This document shows positions 8,383-16,609 of a DNA stretch of 64,000 bases, piece after piece; the stretch's first letter is position 1, and each line of letters starts with the position of its first letter. A model generated the notes under the pieces. That model had not been told where the DNA came from. It searched no databases and saw only the letters and a list, made by a program, of their open reading frames with translations. Source of the stretch: Bradyrhizobium frederickii (GTDB lineage: Bacteria > Pseudomonadota > Alphaproteobacteria > Rhizobiales > Xanthobacteraceae); assembly GCF_004570865.1 (NCBI RefSeq), contig NZ_SPQS01000011.1, positions 186,001 through 250,000 on the forward strand, in the 5' to 3' direction. The translations under genes were made by a program, and so were the position numbers.

Positions 8383-9345
8383 ATGAGATTCGCAATCATC
8401 CTCGTCAGCGCGGCGCTGCTCTTGAGCCCGGTTGCCGCTCAAACCGGAGGCACGGCCATTCCGACCACGACACTCAGCCTCGGCACCGCGACGCCCGGCG
8501 GCGGCTTTCCGCTCTATGGCAATGCCTTTGCCGAGGTGATGAACGCGGCCGATCCGCACATCTCCGTCGCGCCGCGCAACACCAAGGGCAGCAACGAGAA
8601 CATCCCGCTCTTGGAGAAGGGCGAGCTCGATCTTGCGCTGGTCGCGGGCGAGCCGGCCTATGAGGCCTTCGCCGGCATCGGCCGCGCGCCGGCGCGGCTG
8701 AAAATCCTGACGGCGATCTATTCCAATCCCGGCATGTTCGTGGTGCGCGCGGACAGCCCCTACAAGACCATCCGCGATCTGGTCGGCCAGCCTGTCGCGT
8801 TCGGCGCCAGGGGCTCGGGCCTGCCGATCCTGGCGCGCTACGTGCTCGACGGCATCGGCCTGAAGCAGGACGAGGACTTCAAGGCCGTCTATCTCGACCG
8901 CGCCGGCGACGGCCCCGCGATGGTCGAGGACGGCCGCGTCGCTGCGCTGTGGGGCGCCGGCATCGGCTGGCCCGGCTTTGCCGCGGTCGCATCGAGCGCG
9001 TCTGGCGCGCGCTTCATCGCGCCTGATGTCGAGGAGATGACGCGCATCCGCGCCAGGCATTCGTTCCTGAAGCCGTTGCTGGTGCCGGCCAACAGCTATC
9101 CGAAGCAGGACGCGCCGATCGCTTCGCTGGGCTCGTGGAGCTTCGTGCTGACGCGCGAGGATCTGCCTGACGACGTCGCCTATCGCCTGGCGAAGACGCT
9201 GCACGGCGTTGAGGCGACGTTCTGCAAGAAGCTCGCCCAGGCCTGCGAGACCACGGCCTCGAACACCGTCGCGGCGGCGCCGAGGCCGGAACTGATCCAT
9301 CCCGGCGTGATCAGGTATTTCCGTGAAATCGGGGTGACAAAATAG
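8383..9345 (+). CDS. TAXI-family TRAP transporter solute-binding protein
   Basis: This is 320 residues from ATG 8383, where a signal peptide begins (MRFAIILVSAALLLSPVAAQ); longer frames upstream only add low-quality sequence. TAXI features include the opening LGTATPGGGFPLYGNAFAEV, then NTKGSNENIPLLEKGELDLALV, and the mid-protein DLVGQPVAFGARGSG segment. TAXI proteins bind small organic acids such as glutamate or glutarate for a fused DctQM permease. No dctM-like permease is next to it, so it is an orphan binding protein or works with a distant one. Residues are intact across the family core. A His at PELIHPG near the C-terminus is typical. Confidence 0.85.
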   Translation: MRFAIILVSAALLLSPVAAQTGGTAIPTTTLSLGTATPGGGFPLYGNAFAEVMNAADPHISVAPRNTKGSNENIPLLEKGELDLALVAGEPAYEAFAGIGRAPARLKILTAIYSNPGMFVVRADSPYKTIRDLVGQPVAFGARGSGLPILARYVLDGIGLKQDEDFKAVYLDRAGDGPAMVEDGRVAALWGAGIGWPGFAAVASSASGARFIAPDVEEMTRIRARHSFLKPLLVPANSYPKQDAPIASLGSWSFVLTREDLPDDVAYRLAKTLHGVEATFCKKLAQACETTASNTVAAAPRPELIHPGVIRYFREIGVTK

Positions 9346-9368
9346 GACGCAGCCACACCCGCTGCCGT

Positions 9369-9450
9369 CATGGCCGGGCTTGACCCGGCCATCCACGCGT
9401 CACCGCGATTAAGGAGAGACGTGGATGCCCGGGACAAGCCCGGGCATGAC
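9369..9450. repeat. GC-rich palindromic intergenic repeat pair
   Basis: Two imperfect palindromes occur back to back: CATGGCCGGG with CCCGGCCATCC (9369-9394) and GATGCCCGGG with CCCGGGCATGACG (9422-9450), separated by CACGCGTCACC to GACGTGG. This is the style of the dispersed REP-like elements seen in rhizobial genomes. It lies between convergent genes and may double as a bidirectional terminator. Confidence 0.65.
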
Positions 9451-9473
9451 GAGTTGTGTGCTTTGCGAGACCG

Positions 9474-10700
9474 TTATTTTTTCACCAGCGGGCACGCGGG
9501 GTCCGGCGGGCCGAACGCCTTGTCGCCGGAGATCGTGGTCAGGATCTTGTAATAGTCCCACGGATATTTGCTCTCCTCCGGCGTCTTCACCTGCACCAGC
9601 CAGAGATCGTGCACCATCAGATTGTCCTCGCGCAAACGGCCGTTGCGGGCGAAGAAATCCTCGATCGGCTTCTCGCGCATCTTGGCGGCGACCTTGAGCG
9701 GATCGTCGCTGCCGGTCTCCTTGATGGCGTTGAGATAGTGCATCACGCTGGAATAGACGCCGGCCTGCCACATCGACGGCATCTTGTTCATCTTGGCGAA
9801 GTAGCGCTTCGACCATTCGCGGGTCTTGTCGTCCATGTCCCAGTAGAACGAGGTGGTCAGAAGCAGGCCTTGCGCGGCCTGCAGGCCGAGACCGTGGATG
9901 TCGGTGATCAGCGCCAGCAGCGCCGCCATCTGCTGGCCGCCCTTGAACACGCCGAACTCCGAGCCGGTCTTGATCTCGTTCATGTTGTTGGGGGGGCCGG
10001 CGGCGATGCCGATGATCTTGGCCTTGGAGGCCTGCGCCTGCAGCACGAAGGAGGAGAGGTCCGGCGTTGCCAGCGGCGGCCGCACCGAGCCCAGCACCTT
10101 GCCGCCATTGGCGGTGACGACCGCGGAGGCGTCGCGCTCCAGCGAATGGCCGAAGGCGTAATCGTCGGTGATGAAGAACCAGCTGTCGCCGCCGCGCTTG
10201 ACCACCGCGTCCGCGGTGCCGACCGCGAGCGCGCGGGTGTCGAACACCCATTGGATCGCGTAAGGCGAGCAGAACTTGCCGTGGAAGTCCGCGGTGCCGG
10301 TGGAGTGGGTGATGAACAGCCGCTTCTTCTCGTTGGCGATGTTCTGCACCGCGAGCCCGACCGCCGAGACCGGCACGTCGACGATCAGGTCGACCTGCTC
10401 GACGTCGAACCAGCGCCGCGCGAGCGAGGCGCCGATGTCGGCCTTGAGCTGATGATCGCCGACCACGACGCTGATCGGCTTGCCGAGCACGGTGCCGCCG
10501 AAATCGTCGATCGCCATCTGCGCCGCCGTCACCGAGCCCTGGCCCGTCGGCGCCGACGCCGGCCCGTTCATGTCGGTGAGCACGCCGATCTTGACGACGT
10601 CGTCGGAAACCTGCGCCATGGCGGCGCCCGACATCAGCGTCGCCAGCAACGTTGCTGCAAAGCCGGCCGCGACCGGTAGTCCAAATCTCGTTGGATTCAC
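9474..10700 (-). CDS. Branched-chain amino-acid-type ABC transporter binding protein (LivK-like)
   Basis: This is 408 residues from a GTG with an excellent GGGGAGGAG site. A signal peptide (to AAMAQVSDD) precedes a Peripla_BP_6 fold: VKIGVLTDMNGPAS, GSVTAAQMAIDDFGG, then DVPVSAVGLAVQNIANEKK, and ITDDYAFGHSLERDA. These proteins deliver amino acids, amides, urea or aromatic acids to LivHMGF-type importers. None of the permease or ATPase genes is present, and the next genes concern tungstate and molybdenum cofactor. The ligand is unknown; rhizobia carry many such orphan proteins. Confidence 0.88.
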   Translation of the reverse strand: MNPTRFGLPVAAGFAATLLATLMSGAAMAQVSDDVVKIGVLTDMNGPASAPTGQGSVTAAQMAIDDFGGTVLGKPISVVVGDHQLKADIGASLARRWFDVEQVDLIVDVPVSAVGLAVQNIANEKKRLFITHSTGTADFHGKFCSPYAIQWVFDTRALAVGTADAVVKRGGDSWFFITDDYAFGHSLERDASAVVTANGGKVLGSVRPPLATPDLSSFVLQAQASKAKIIGIAAGPPNNMNEIKTGSEFGVFKGGQQMAALLALITDIHGLGLQAAQGLLLTTSFYWDMDDKTREWSKRYFAKMNKMPSMWQAGVYSSVMHYLNAIKETGSDDPLKVAAKMREKPIEDFFARNGRLREDNLMVHDLWLVQVKTPEESKYPWDYYKILTTISGDKAFGPPDPACPLVKK

Positions 10701-10800
10701 GTGTCTCCTCCCCTGATCCGGCGCGTTGGCCGGTGTTGCCCCGGGTGTGCCCCCGGCTGAATTGGTTTCTTTTGCAACTATTTGGGGGCGGGCGTCAATG

Positions 10801-11694
10801 TCAGGCTGCGAACCGGATCTGGCCGGCGGCCGAAGGATCGTAGCCGGTCAGCTCCTCGGCGCGCTGGCGCAGCCGCCTTTCGGCGAGAAACCGCAGCAGG
10901 GCCTGCATGGCGGGGCGGAAATAGCTGCGCTGCCGCATCGCGAGGTCGAAATTCTCCCAGACCAGCGGCACGAAATCGAGACCCGCCGAGCGCGCGCTGG
11001 CGCGGGTCGCGATGCCGCAATCGGCCTGGCCGGCGCGGACCAGCTCGGCAAGGTCCGGACCGGTGAGAGCCGGCGTCTCGACCCGGCGCAAATCCCGCGT
11101 CGTGGCGCCGGCGCGCTTCAGCAGCACGTCGAGCAGCATCTGCGCCCCGGTGCCTTGTTGCCGCATCGCCACCCTGGCGCCGAGCGCGAGCACGTCGGTC
11201 AGGCCGTGCAGCTGCTTGGGATTTCCTGGCGGCAGCACGAGCCCCTGCTCGCGGCGCACGAACGCCACCAGCACCGCATCGTGCAGGTCGGGAGCTGCGC
11301 GCAGCGCTTCGATACTGGCATCCTCGGCGACATCGTCGGAAGCGTCCCGCCCGTGAAAGTGCACCGCCGCCGCCATCACCTCGTTGCGCTGCAGGCGCTC
11401 GAGCCCGCGCACGCTGCCCTCGCTGATCGATCCCAGGCCCGAGCCGGATTCGCGCAGGCTCCAATCCAGGAGTTCGTCCTGGCTGCCGCCCACCACCGGC
11501 GGCGGCTCCGCGATCAGCATGCCGGCCGGACGCGCGAGGCCCGACAGCACCCAGAGATCGAGTTCGTGTCGCGGGAAGAGCCACTTCCCGGTCACTTTGG
11601 TGCAGGGGATCGCGCCGGTGGTGACGAGTTCATAGAGCTTACGTTCGCCGAGCCGAAGATAGTCGGCGGCTTCGCTGGTCGTCAGGAATTCCAT
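10801..11694 (-). CDS. HTH (excisionase-like) regulator fused to a periplasmic-binding-protein domain
   Basis: Residues 1-50 form a MerR/excisionase-type winged helix (LTTSEAADYLRLGERKLYELVTTGAIPCTKVTGKWLFPRHELD). The remaining roughly 200 residues are a PBP-like ligand domain containing MRQQGTGAQMLLDVLL and GLDFVPLVWENFDLAM. The same two motifs recur in the C-terminal domain of the MoeA fusion at 13964, as RNQGAGTRILIDRLL and GLGFIPLAEEHYDFAL. Proteins of this design are annotated in molybdate or tungstate contexts and probably sense the oxyanion or cofactor state. It diverges from tupA, with a 16-bp palindrome in the shared promoter region, so control of tupA and itself is a fair inference. 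Confidence 0.8.
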   Translation of the reverse strand: MEFLTTSEAADYLRLGERKLYELVTTGAIPCTKVTGKWLFPRHELDLWVLSGLARPAGMLIAEPPPVVGGSQDELLDWSLRESGSGLGSISEGSVRGLERLQRNEVMAAAVHFHGRDASDDVAEDASIEALRAAPDLHDAVLVAFVRREQGLVLPPGNPKQLHGLTDVLALGARVAMRQQGTGAQMLLDVLLKRAGATTRDLRRVETPALTGPDLAELVRAGQADCGIATRASARSAGLDFVPLVWENFDLAMRQRSYFRPAMQALLRFLAERRLRQRAEELTGYDPSAAGQIRFAA

Positions 11695-11731
11695 CCTGCA
11701 TTCCTATGCAAATTCTTGCTTCTTCTTGACG

Positions 11732-11747
11732 TTCGACGCAGGTCGAA
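11732..11747. promoter_or_regulatory. Candidate operator between the HTH-PBP regulator and tupA
   Basis: A perfect palindrome TTCGAC-GCAG-GTCGAA lies 38 bp upstream of the regulator's start and about 215 bp before tupA. Its position in a divergent region suits autoregulation; the binding protein is assumed, not shown. Confidence 0.45.
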
Positions 11748-11962
11748 ATTCTGCATTTTCAAGAGTTCGCGGGAACCATGCCCGATCATCTCGCCGCTTT
11801 GCAACACATCCTCGCATGCGATTTCTGCTTTGGTGAACGATTCCGAGTGCGCAGCCTTGCCGAAATTTCCCGATTGAAGAGCGCGGAGCGCGCAAACGCG
11901 TCACGAGTGCGGCGCATTCGATCAGCATCATGATCGCGTCATAGCCAAATGGGAACCTGATC

Positions 11963-12790
11963 ATGGGGCGCCTGTCCGTTGCATTCGCGCTGTTCTGCGG
12001 CCTCACCGCGGGCGTAGCGGCGTCACTCGCCGAAGACCGCAGCATCGTCCTCGCCACGACGACCGCGACCCAGGAATCCGGCCTGCTCGACTATCTGCTG
12101 CCGATCTTCCACGACAAGACCGGCATCGAGGTGACCGTGATCGCGCGGCGCGCCGACGAGGTGCTCAATGGGCCGCGACGAGGCGAGGCCGACGTCGTGC
12201 TGATGCACGCGCGGCCGCAGGAGGAGAAATTCGTCGCCGACGGGTTTGGCGTGAAGCGTTTCGACGTGATGTACAACGACTACGTTCTGATCGGGCCGAA
12301 GAGCGATCCCGCGGCGGTGAAGGGCAAGGACATCGTCACCGCGCTGAAGGCGATCGAAGCCAAGGGCGCGCCGTTCGTGACGCGCGGCGATCGGTCGGGC
12401 ACCCACGCCGCGGAACTCGCGCTCTGGATCGTCGCCGGCATCGACATCGCGGCTGCCAAGGGCGCCTGGTATCGCGAGGCGGGGCAGGGCATGGCCTCGG
12501 CTCTCGACGCTGCGCGCGCCGCGAATGCCTATGTGCTGTCGGATCGCGGCGGCTGGATCTCGTTCAGGGATCGCGGCGATCTCGACATCGTCGTCGAAGG
12601 CGACCGGCGGCTGCTCAATCAGTATGGCGTGATGCTGGTGAATCCTGCGAAGTTTCCGAACGTGAAGAAGGATCTCGCGCAGAGCTTCATCGACTGGCTG
12701 ACCTCGCCGGAGGGGCAGGCGGCGATCGCCGGCTACAAGGTCGACGGCCAGCAGCTGTTCTTCCCGAATTCGGACAGGTCCGGCGGCTGA
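11963..12790 (+). CDS. tupA: TupA-like tungstate ABC transporter binding protein
   Basis: This is 275 residues with a signal peptide (MGRLSVAFALFCGLTAGVAASLAED). The family start IVLATTTATQESGLLDYLLPIFHDKTGIEV is followed by RRGEADVVLMHARPQEEKFV, DVMYNDYVLIGPKSDPA and FVTRGDRSGTHAAELALW, all tungstate-binding TupA signatures. Unusually, the segment that normally reads V-G-T-G-x-A-L reads ARRADEVL here. Known TupA proteins have very high affinity for tungstate and work with TupB and TupC; neither gene is present. Its place beside a metal-sensing regulator, MoeA genes and a formate dehydrogenase suggests supply of W (or Mo) for that enzyme. Molybdate binding cannot be excluded. Confidence 0.82.
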   Translation: MGRLSVAFALFCGLTAGVAASLAEDRSIVLATTTATQESGLLDYLLPIFHDKTGIEVTVIARRADEVLNGPRRGEADVVLMHARPQEEKFVADGFGVKRFDVMYNDYVLIGPKSDPAAVKGKDIVTALKAIEAKGAPFVTRGDRSGTHAAELALWIVAGIDIAAAKGAWYREAGQGMASALDAARAANAYVLSDRGGWISFRDRGDLDIVVEGDRRLLNQYGVMLVNPAKFPNVKKDLAQSFIDWLTSPEGQAAIAGYKVDGQQLFFPNSDRSGG

Positions 12791-12844
12791 GGCCCGCATC
12801 GCCGGCGGTTGCCAAAGCGGGCGATGCATGGTCCACCATGGCGC

Positions 12845-13951
12845 ATGACCCAGCGCCTGCCGCCATCGCTGACGCCGCTCGACACCGCGCTCGCCGCATT
12901 GCTGAACGGGCTCGCGCCGCTTGCGCCGGTGGAGTTGCCGCTGCTCGATGCGGCCGGCTGCATCGCGGCGGGCACTCCGTTGCTTGCGGCCCATCCGCCG
13001 CACGACATGGCCGCCACGGACGGCTGGGCGCTCCGCGCCAATGATCTTGTCGGCGCGTCCTCTTATTCGCCGCTGCCTTTGACGAAAGCCCCGGCATGGA
13101 TCGAGGCTGGCGAAGCGATGCCGGTGGGATGCGACTGTGTGCTCGATGCCGGCGCGGTGGAAGTGTCCGGGCCGCTCGTGCAGGTGCTGGCGGAAGCCGT
13201 GCCGGGGCAGGGCGTCAGGCGCGCACGCAGCGACATCGCGGCACGCACGCCTGCCGGGGCCGAGGGCTCTCCGGTCGGTGCGGCCGATCTGCTGCTCGCA
13301 CGTGTTGCGGGCCTGGCGAAGCTCGGCGTGCGGCGGCCGCGGCTGCGCATCGTCAATGTGCCGGGTGCAACGGCAACGATGAACTTGATCGCCGGTCTCG
13401 CGCGCTCGGCAGGACTGGACGTCGAACCGCGCGAAGCCGGTGCGCGCGACGAAGCATCGATTGCCGACGCGCTTGACGCCTCCTCTTGTGATCTCCTGCT
13501 GACCGTCGGCGGCAGCGGAATCGGCCGCCGGGATGCCGCCGTGATGGCCTTGGCCCGGCGGGGCGAGGTGAAGGCACACGGCCTTGCGCTTCAACCTGGA
13601 CGTACTGCCGCGGTCGGCCGGCTCGGACCGGTTCCCGTGGTGGCCTTGCCCGGCTCGCCCGATGCTGCGCTCGCGGCCTGGCTCGCGCTGGTGCAGCCGC
13701 TCGTCGATCGCCTGACAGCGCGTCGGACGCGTCGACGGATCACCTTGCCGCTGGCGCGCAAGATCGCATCCAGCGGCGGCATCGCCGAGATCGTTCTGCT
13801 GGCCGAGGAACGCGATGCCTGGACGCCGCTTGCTGTCGGGGAATGGCCCTTCCACGCCATGGCCGGTGCGGACGCATGGCTGCTCGTTCCCGGCGACAGC
13901 GAGGGATTTGCGGCAGGCGCGCCGGTCGATGCCTATCTGATCCGGGAGTGA
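12845..13951 (+). CDS. Divergent MoeA-like molybdopterin-binding protein
   Basis: This has 368 residues from ATG 12845; a TTG at 12809 would add twelve residues. The general MoeA fold is visible: N-terminal PLDTALAALLNGLAPL, the MAATDGWALRAND loop, a hinge, and a molybdopterin-binding domain with TVGGSGIGRRDAAV. Key canonical motifs are eroded: S-T-G-D-E-L is replaced by VNVPGATATM, M-K-P-G-K-P by LQPGRTAAVG, and P-G-N-P-V-S by PGSPDAA. The protein is therefore unlikely to be the housekeeping MoeA, which is at 18870. It may be an accessory partner or metal-specific variant for the fusion protein that starts 12 bp downstream. The pair is probably co-transcribed with tupA. Confidence 0.75.
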   Translation: MTQRLPPSLTPLDTALAALLNGLAPLAPVELPLLDAAGCIAAGTPLLAAHPPHDMAATDGWALRANDLVGASSYSPLPLTKAPAWIEAGEAMPVGCDCVLDAGAVEVSGPLVQVLAEAVPGQGVRRARSDIAARTPAGAEGSPVGAADLLLARVAGLAKLGVRRPRLRIVNVPGATATMNLIAGLARSAGLDVEPREAGARDEASIADALDASSCDLLLTVGGSGIGRRDAAVMALARRGEVKAHGLALQPGRTAAVGRLGPVPVVALPGSPDAALAAWLALVQPLVDRLTARRTRRRITLPLARKIASSGGIAEIVLLAEERDAWTPLAVGEWPFHAMAGADAWLLVPGDSEGFAAGAPVDAYLIRE

Positions 13952-13963
13952 TATGGGTTCGGC

Positions 13964-15913
13964 ATGACGATGATCCCCCAGTCGCAAGACCGCAGCGCCT
14001 TCGAACAGGCGCAGTTCCTCAAGATCCTCTCGCGGGAGGAGGCCCTGGCGCGCTTCGAGGCGGCCTTGTTCCCGCGTTCGATTCCAACCGAGCCGCGCAA
14101 GCTTGCCGATGCGCTCGGTGCAGCGCTCGCCGAAGACGTCACGGCGCCGATCGACGTTCCCCCCTTCGACCGCTCCAATGTCGACGGCTTTGCCGTGCGG
14201 TCGGCGGATCTCGTCGCGGCGGGCGAAGGCAAGCCGGTGCGTCTTGGGTTGAACGGCGAAACGATCCAGTGCGGCACCGCACCAAGGCTGCAAGTTACGC
14301 CGGGAACCGCGACGGCGATCGCCACCGGCGGTCCGCTTCCGCGTGGCGCCGACGCCGTCGTCATGGTCGAGCACACCCAGCCGGCAGGGTCCGACACGAT
14401 CGAGGTTCGTCGTGCCGTCTCGCCGGGGCAATTCGTGTCCTATGCGGGATCCGACATCGCGCGCGGCGAGGCGCTGCTGCGTGCCGGCACCATCATCGGC
14501 TCGCGCGAGATCGGCATGCTGGCGGCTTGCGGCATCGCCGAGGTGAAGGTCGCGCGCAAGCCGCTTGTGGCCGTGATCTCCACCGGCGATGAACTGGTTC
14601 AGCCCGGCCAGAGGCTCGCCCCTGCCGGGATTTACGACACCAACGGGGCCATCGTCGCGGCCGCGATCGACGAGAACGGCGGCGAGGCGGTCTTCCTCGG
14701 CGCCATTCCGGACGATGAAGCCAAGCTCGAAGCTGCCATGCGCGGCGCGCTAGCGGATGCCGACATGCTGGTGCTGTCAGGCGGCACCTCGAAAGGTGCG
14801 GGCGACCTGTCCCATCGCATCATCGGCCGGCTCGGCAAGCCCGGCATCGTCGCGCATGGTGTCGCGCTCAAGCCCGGCAAGCCGCTGTGTCTTGCGGTGT
14901 GCGACGGCAAGCCGGTGGTGATCCTGCCGGGCTTTCCGACCTCGGCGATGTTCACCTTTCACGACATGATCGTGCCGGTGCTGCGCAGGCTGGCCGGCCT
15001 GCCGCCACGCTCCGATGCCAAGGTGAACGCGACCGTGCCGGTGCGCATTGCGTCCGAGCTCGGCCGCACCGAATTCGTCATGGTCTCGCTGGTCGAGGGC
15101 AAGAATGGGTTAATCGCCTATCCCTCCGGCAAGGGCTCTGGCGCGATCACGTCCTTCGCGCAGGCCGACGGTTTCTTGCGCATCGACGCGCTCGCCGACC
15201 AGATGCCGGCCGGGACCGCAACCGAGGTGACGCTGTTCACGCCGCATGTGCGCGTGCCCGATCTCGTCATCGTCGGCAGCCATTGCACCGGTCTCGATCT
15301 CGTCAGCGCTGGGCTCGCGCATGCCGGCCTGACCGTGCGCTCGATCGCCGTCGGCAGTCTCGGCGGCCTCGCGGCCGCCAAGCGCGGCGAATGCGATGTC
15401 GCGCCGATCCACCTGTTCGACGACAAGAGCGAAACCTACAACACTCCTTATCTCGTCGAGGGGCTCGAACTCGTGCCGGGCTGGCGGCGGATGCAGGGCA
15501 TTGTCTTCCGCAAGGGCGACAGGCGTTTCGAGGGCCTTGATGCGAAGGAGGCGGTGGCCGGCGCGCTCACTGACCCCGCCTGCATCATGGTCAACCGCAA
15601 CCAGGGCGCCGGCACCCGCATCCTGATCGACCGGCTGCTCGGCGGCGCGCGCCCGGAAGGCTATTGGAACCAGCCCCGCTCGCACAACGCCGTCGCGGCG
15701 GCCGTCGCGCAGCATCGCGCCGATTGGGGCATGACCATTGCGCCGGTGGCCGATGCGGCCGGCCTCGGTTTCATTCCGCTCGCGGAAGAGCATTATGACT
15801 TTGCGCTGGTGACCGCGCGCAAAGGCCGTCCAGCGGTGCAGGCGTTTCTCGATGCCCTCGGCTCGAATGAGGTGCGTGCGGCGCTGGAGCGGGCCGGCTT
15901 CCGGCCCGCGTAG
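13964..15913 (+). CDS. MoeA fused to a C-terminal periplasmic-binding-protein domain
   Basis: Residues 1 to about 420 are a full MoeA: FDRSNVDGFAVRSADL, the ATGGPLPRGADAVV loop, VISTGDELVQPG, YDTNGA, LSGGTSKGAGD, LKPGKPLCLA and PGFPTSA. Residues from about 430 to 649 are a PBP-like domain starting at LVIVGSHCTGLDLV, with VNRNQGAGTRILIDRLL and FIPLAEEHYDFALV. MoeA inserts molybdate (or tungstate) into adenylylated molybdopterin in the cytoplasm, and no signal peptide is present. The fused domain presumably binds the oxyanion or a cofactor precursor. This architecture is known from annotation but poorly characterised. It follows the degenerate MoeA by 12 bp, suggesting joint expression. Confidence 0.85.
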   Translation: MTMIPQSQDRSAFEQAQFLKILSREEALARFEAALFPRSIPTEPRKLADALGAALAEDVTAPIDVPPFDRSNVDGFAVRSADLVAAGEGKPVRLGLNGETIQCGTAPRLQVTPGTATAIATGGPLPRGADAVVMVEHTQPAGSDTIEVRRAVSPGQFVSYAGSDIARGEALLRAGTIIGSREIGMLAACGIAEVKVARKPLVAVISTGDELVQPGQRLAPAGIYDTNGAIVAAAIDENGGEAVFLGAIPDDEAKLEAAMRGALADADMLVLSGGTSKGAGDLSHRIIGRLGKPGIVAHGVALKPGKPLCLAVCDGKPVVILPGFPTSAMFTFHDMIVPVLRRLAGLPPRSDAKVNATVPVRIASELGRTEFVMVSLVEGKNGLIAYPSGKGSGAITSFAQADGFLRIDALADQMPAGTATEVTLFTPHVRVPDLVIVGSHCTGLDLVSAGLAHAGLTVRSIAVGSLGGLAAAKRGECDVAPIHLFDDKSETYNTPYLVEGLELVPGWRRMQGIVFRKGDRRFEGLDAKEAVAGALTDPACIMVNRNQGAGTRILIDRLLGGARPEGYWNQPRSHNAVAAAVAQHRADWGMTIAPVADAAGLGFIPLAEEHYDFALVTARKGRPAVQAFLDALGSNEVRAALERAGFRPA

Positions 15914-15973
15914 CGAGGGTGCTGGAGACATCGCGCGCCAACATGGGCTCGGCTGGGTCTACGGCTGCGACGC

Positions 15974-16195
15974 CTAGTCGGTGCCGCTGGCGGCTAGATC
16001 GGGCTGATCGCGTTTGCGCTCCCGTTGCTCGGCTTCGGCCAGCGCACGCTGCGCGGCGGCCGGTAGCGGTTTTGGATCCGGCGGGACCTCGACGGTGTCG
16101 GGCTTGCTCAGCTGCTTCGTGCGATCGATCACCTCCGAAACATCGAGGGCGAGATCGACAACATCGAAGATGACATTCACGAGAGAGTCGGCCAT
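15974..16195 (-). CDS. Small hypothetical protein (73 aa)
   Basis: The sequence has an amphipathic N-terminal half (MADSLVNVIFDVVDLALDVSEVIDRT) and a Pro/Ala/charged tail (PPDPKPLPAAAQRALAEAEQ). It has no signal peptide or known domain. It is transcribed against the MoeA fusion, with a 60-bp convergent gap. Its coding character (alternating hydrophobic heptads, then a likely helix) makes it plausibly real. No function can be given. Confidence 0.5.
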   Translation of the reverse strand: MADSLVNVIFDVVDLALDVSEVIDRTKQLSKPDTVEVPPDPKPLPAAAQRALAEAEQRERKRDQPDLAASGTD

Positions 16196-16292
16196 GGCTC
16201 ATCCGGGGCAGGGTTCGGTCAGTGGTCGCTGCGGTCCCGGGTCCGGTTCAGGACGTCATGAACTTGGATGGCCGCCGCTACGACCAAGGAAT

Positions 16293-16604
16293 ATGAGCCA
16301 GGTCACGACTGCATCGACGCCCTTCAATTTCCGCAAGCTTGCTACACTCATCGCGACGGCCGGAACGCTGTTCTGGCTCTACACCTTCTATCACATCGCG
16401 AATGTCCCGCAGGGGGACCGCAGCGGCTTTCAATGGCTCGCGGTGTTTCCGCTAGGCATGGTCTTCGGGGCGTTCTTTCTGCCGGCCTGGCTGCTGGTTG
16501 CGATCGGCCGTCTGCCGCGATTCACCACGGCCCTCGGTCTCTGCGGCCTGATCGCCTTCGCGATCATCTGGGCGCAGCTTCTCAACGAGTTTCCGAAATC
16601 GTAA
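16293..16604 (+). CDS. Small membrane protein (103 aa)
   Basis: It starts at ATG 16293 after an AAGGA site; longer upstream frames look non-coding. Three hydrophobic segments are visible (about residues 14-33, 44-65 and 77-95: TLIATAGTLFWLYTFY, WLAVFPLGMVFGAFFLP, LGLCGLIAFAIIWAQLL). It ends five bases before the convergent mobA stop. No family is recognised; an inner-membrane location is the only supported statement. Confidence 0.6.
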   Translation: MSQVTTASTPFNFRKLATLIATAGTLFWLYTFYHIANVPQGDRSGFQWLAVFPLGMVFGAFFLPAWLLVAIGRLPRFTTALGLCGLIAFAIIWAQLLNEFPKS

Positions 16605-16609
16605 CGCCG

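Noticed and set aside
12796..12827. GCATCGCC / GGCGATGC inverted repeat between tupA and the MoeA-like gene
   Set aside because: The arms are only 8 bp with a 16-nt loop and no T-tract, and the genes look co-transcribed, so I did not call a terminator.
12023..14431. 802-codon minus-strand open frame across tupA and the MoeA genes
   Set aside because: The plus strand encodes recognisable proteins throughout; the antisense product is low-complexity Arg/His/Asp sequence.
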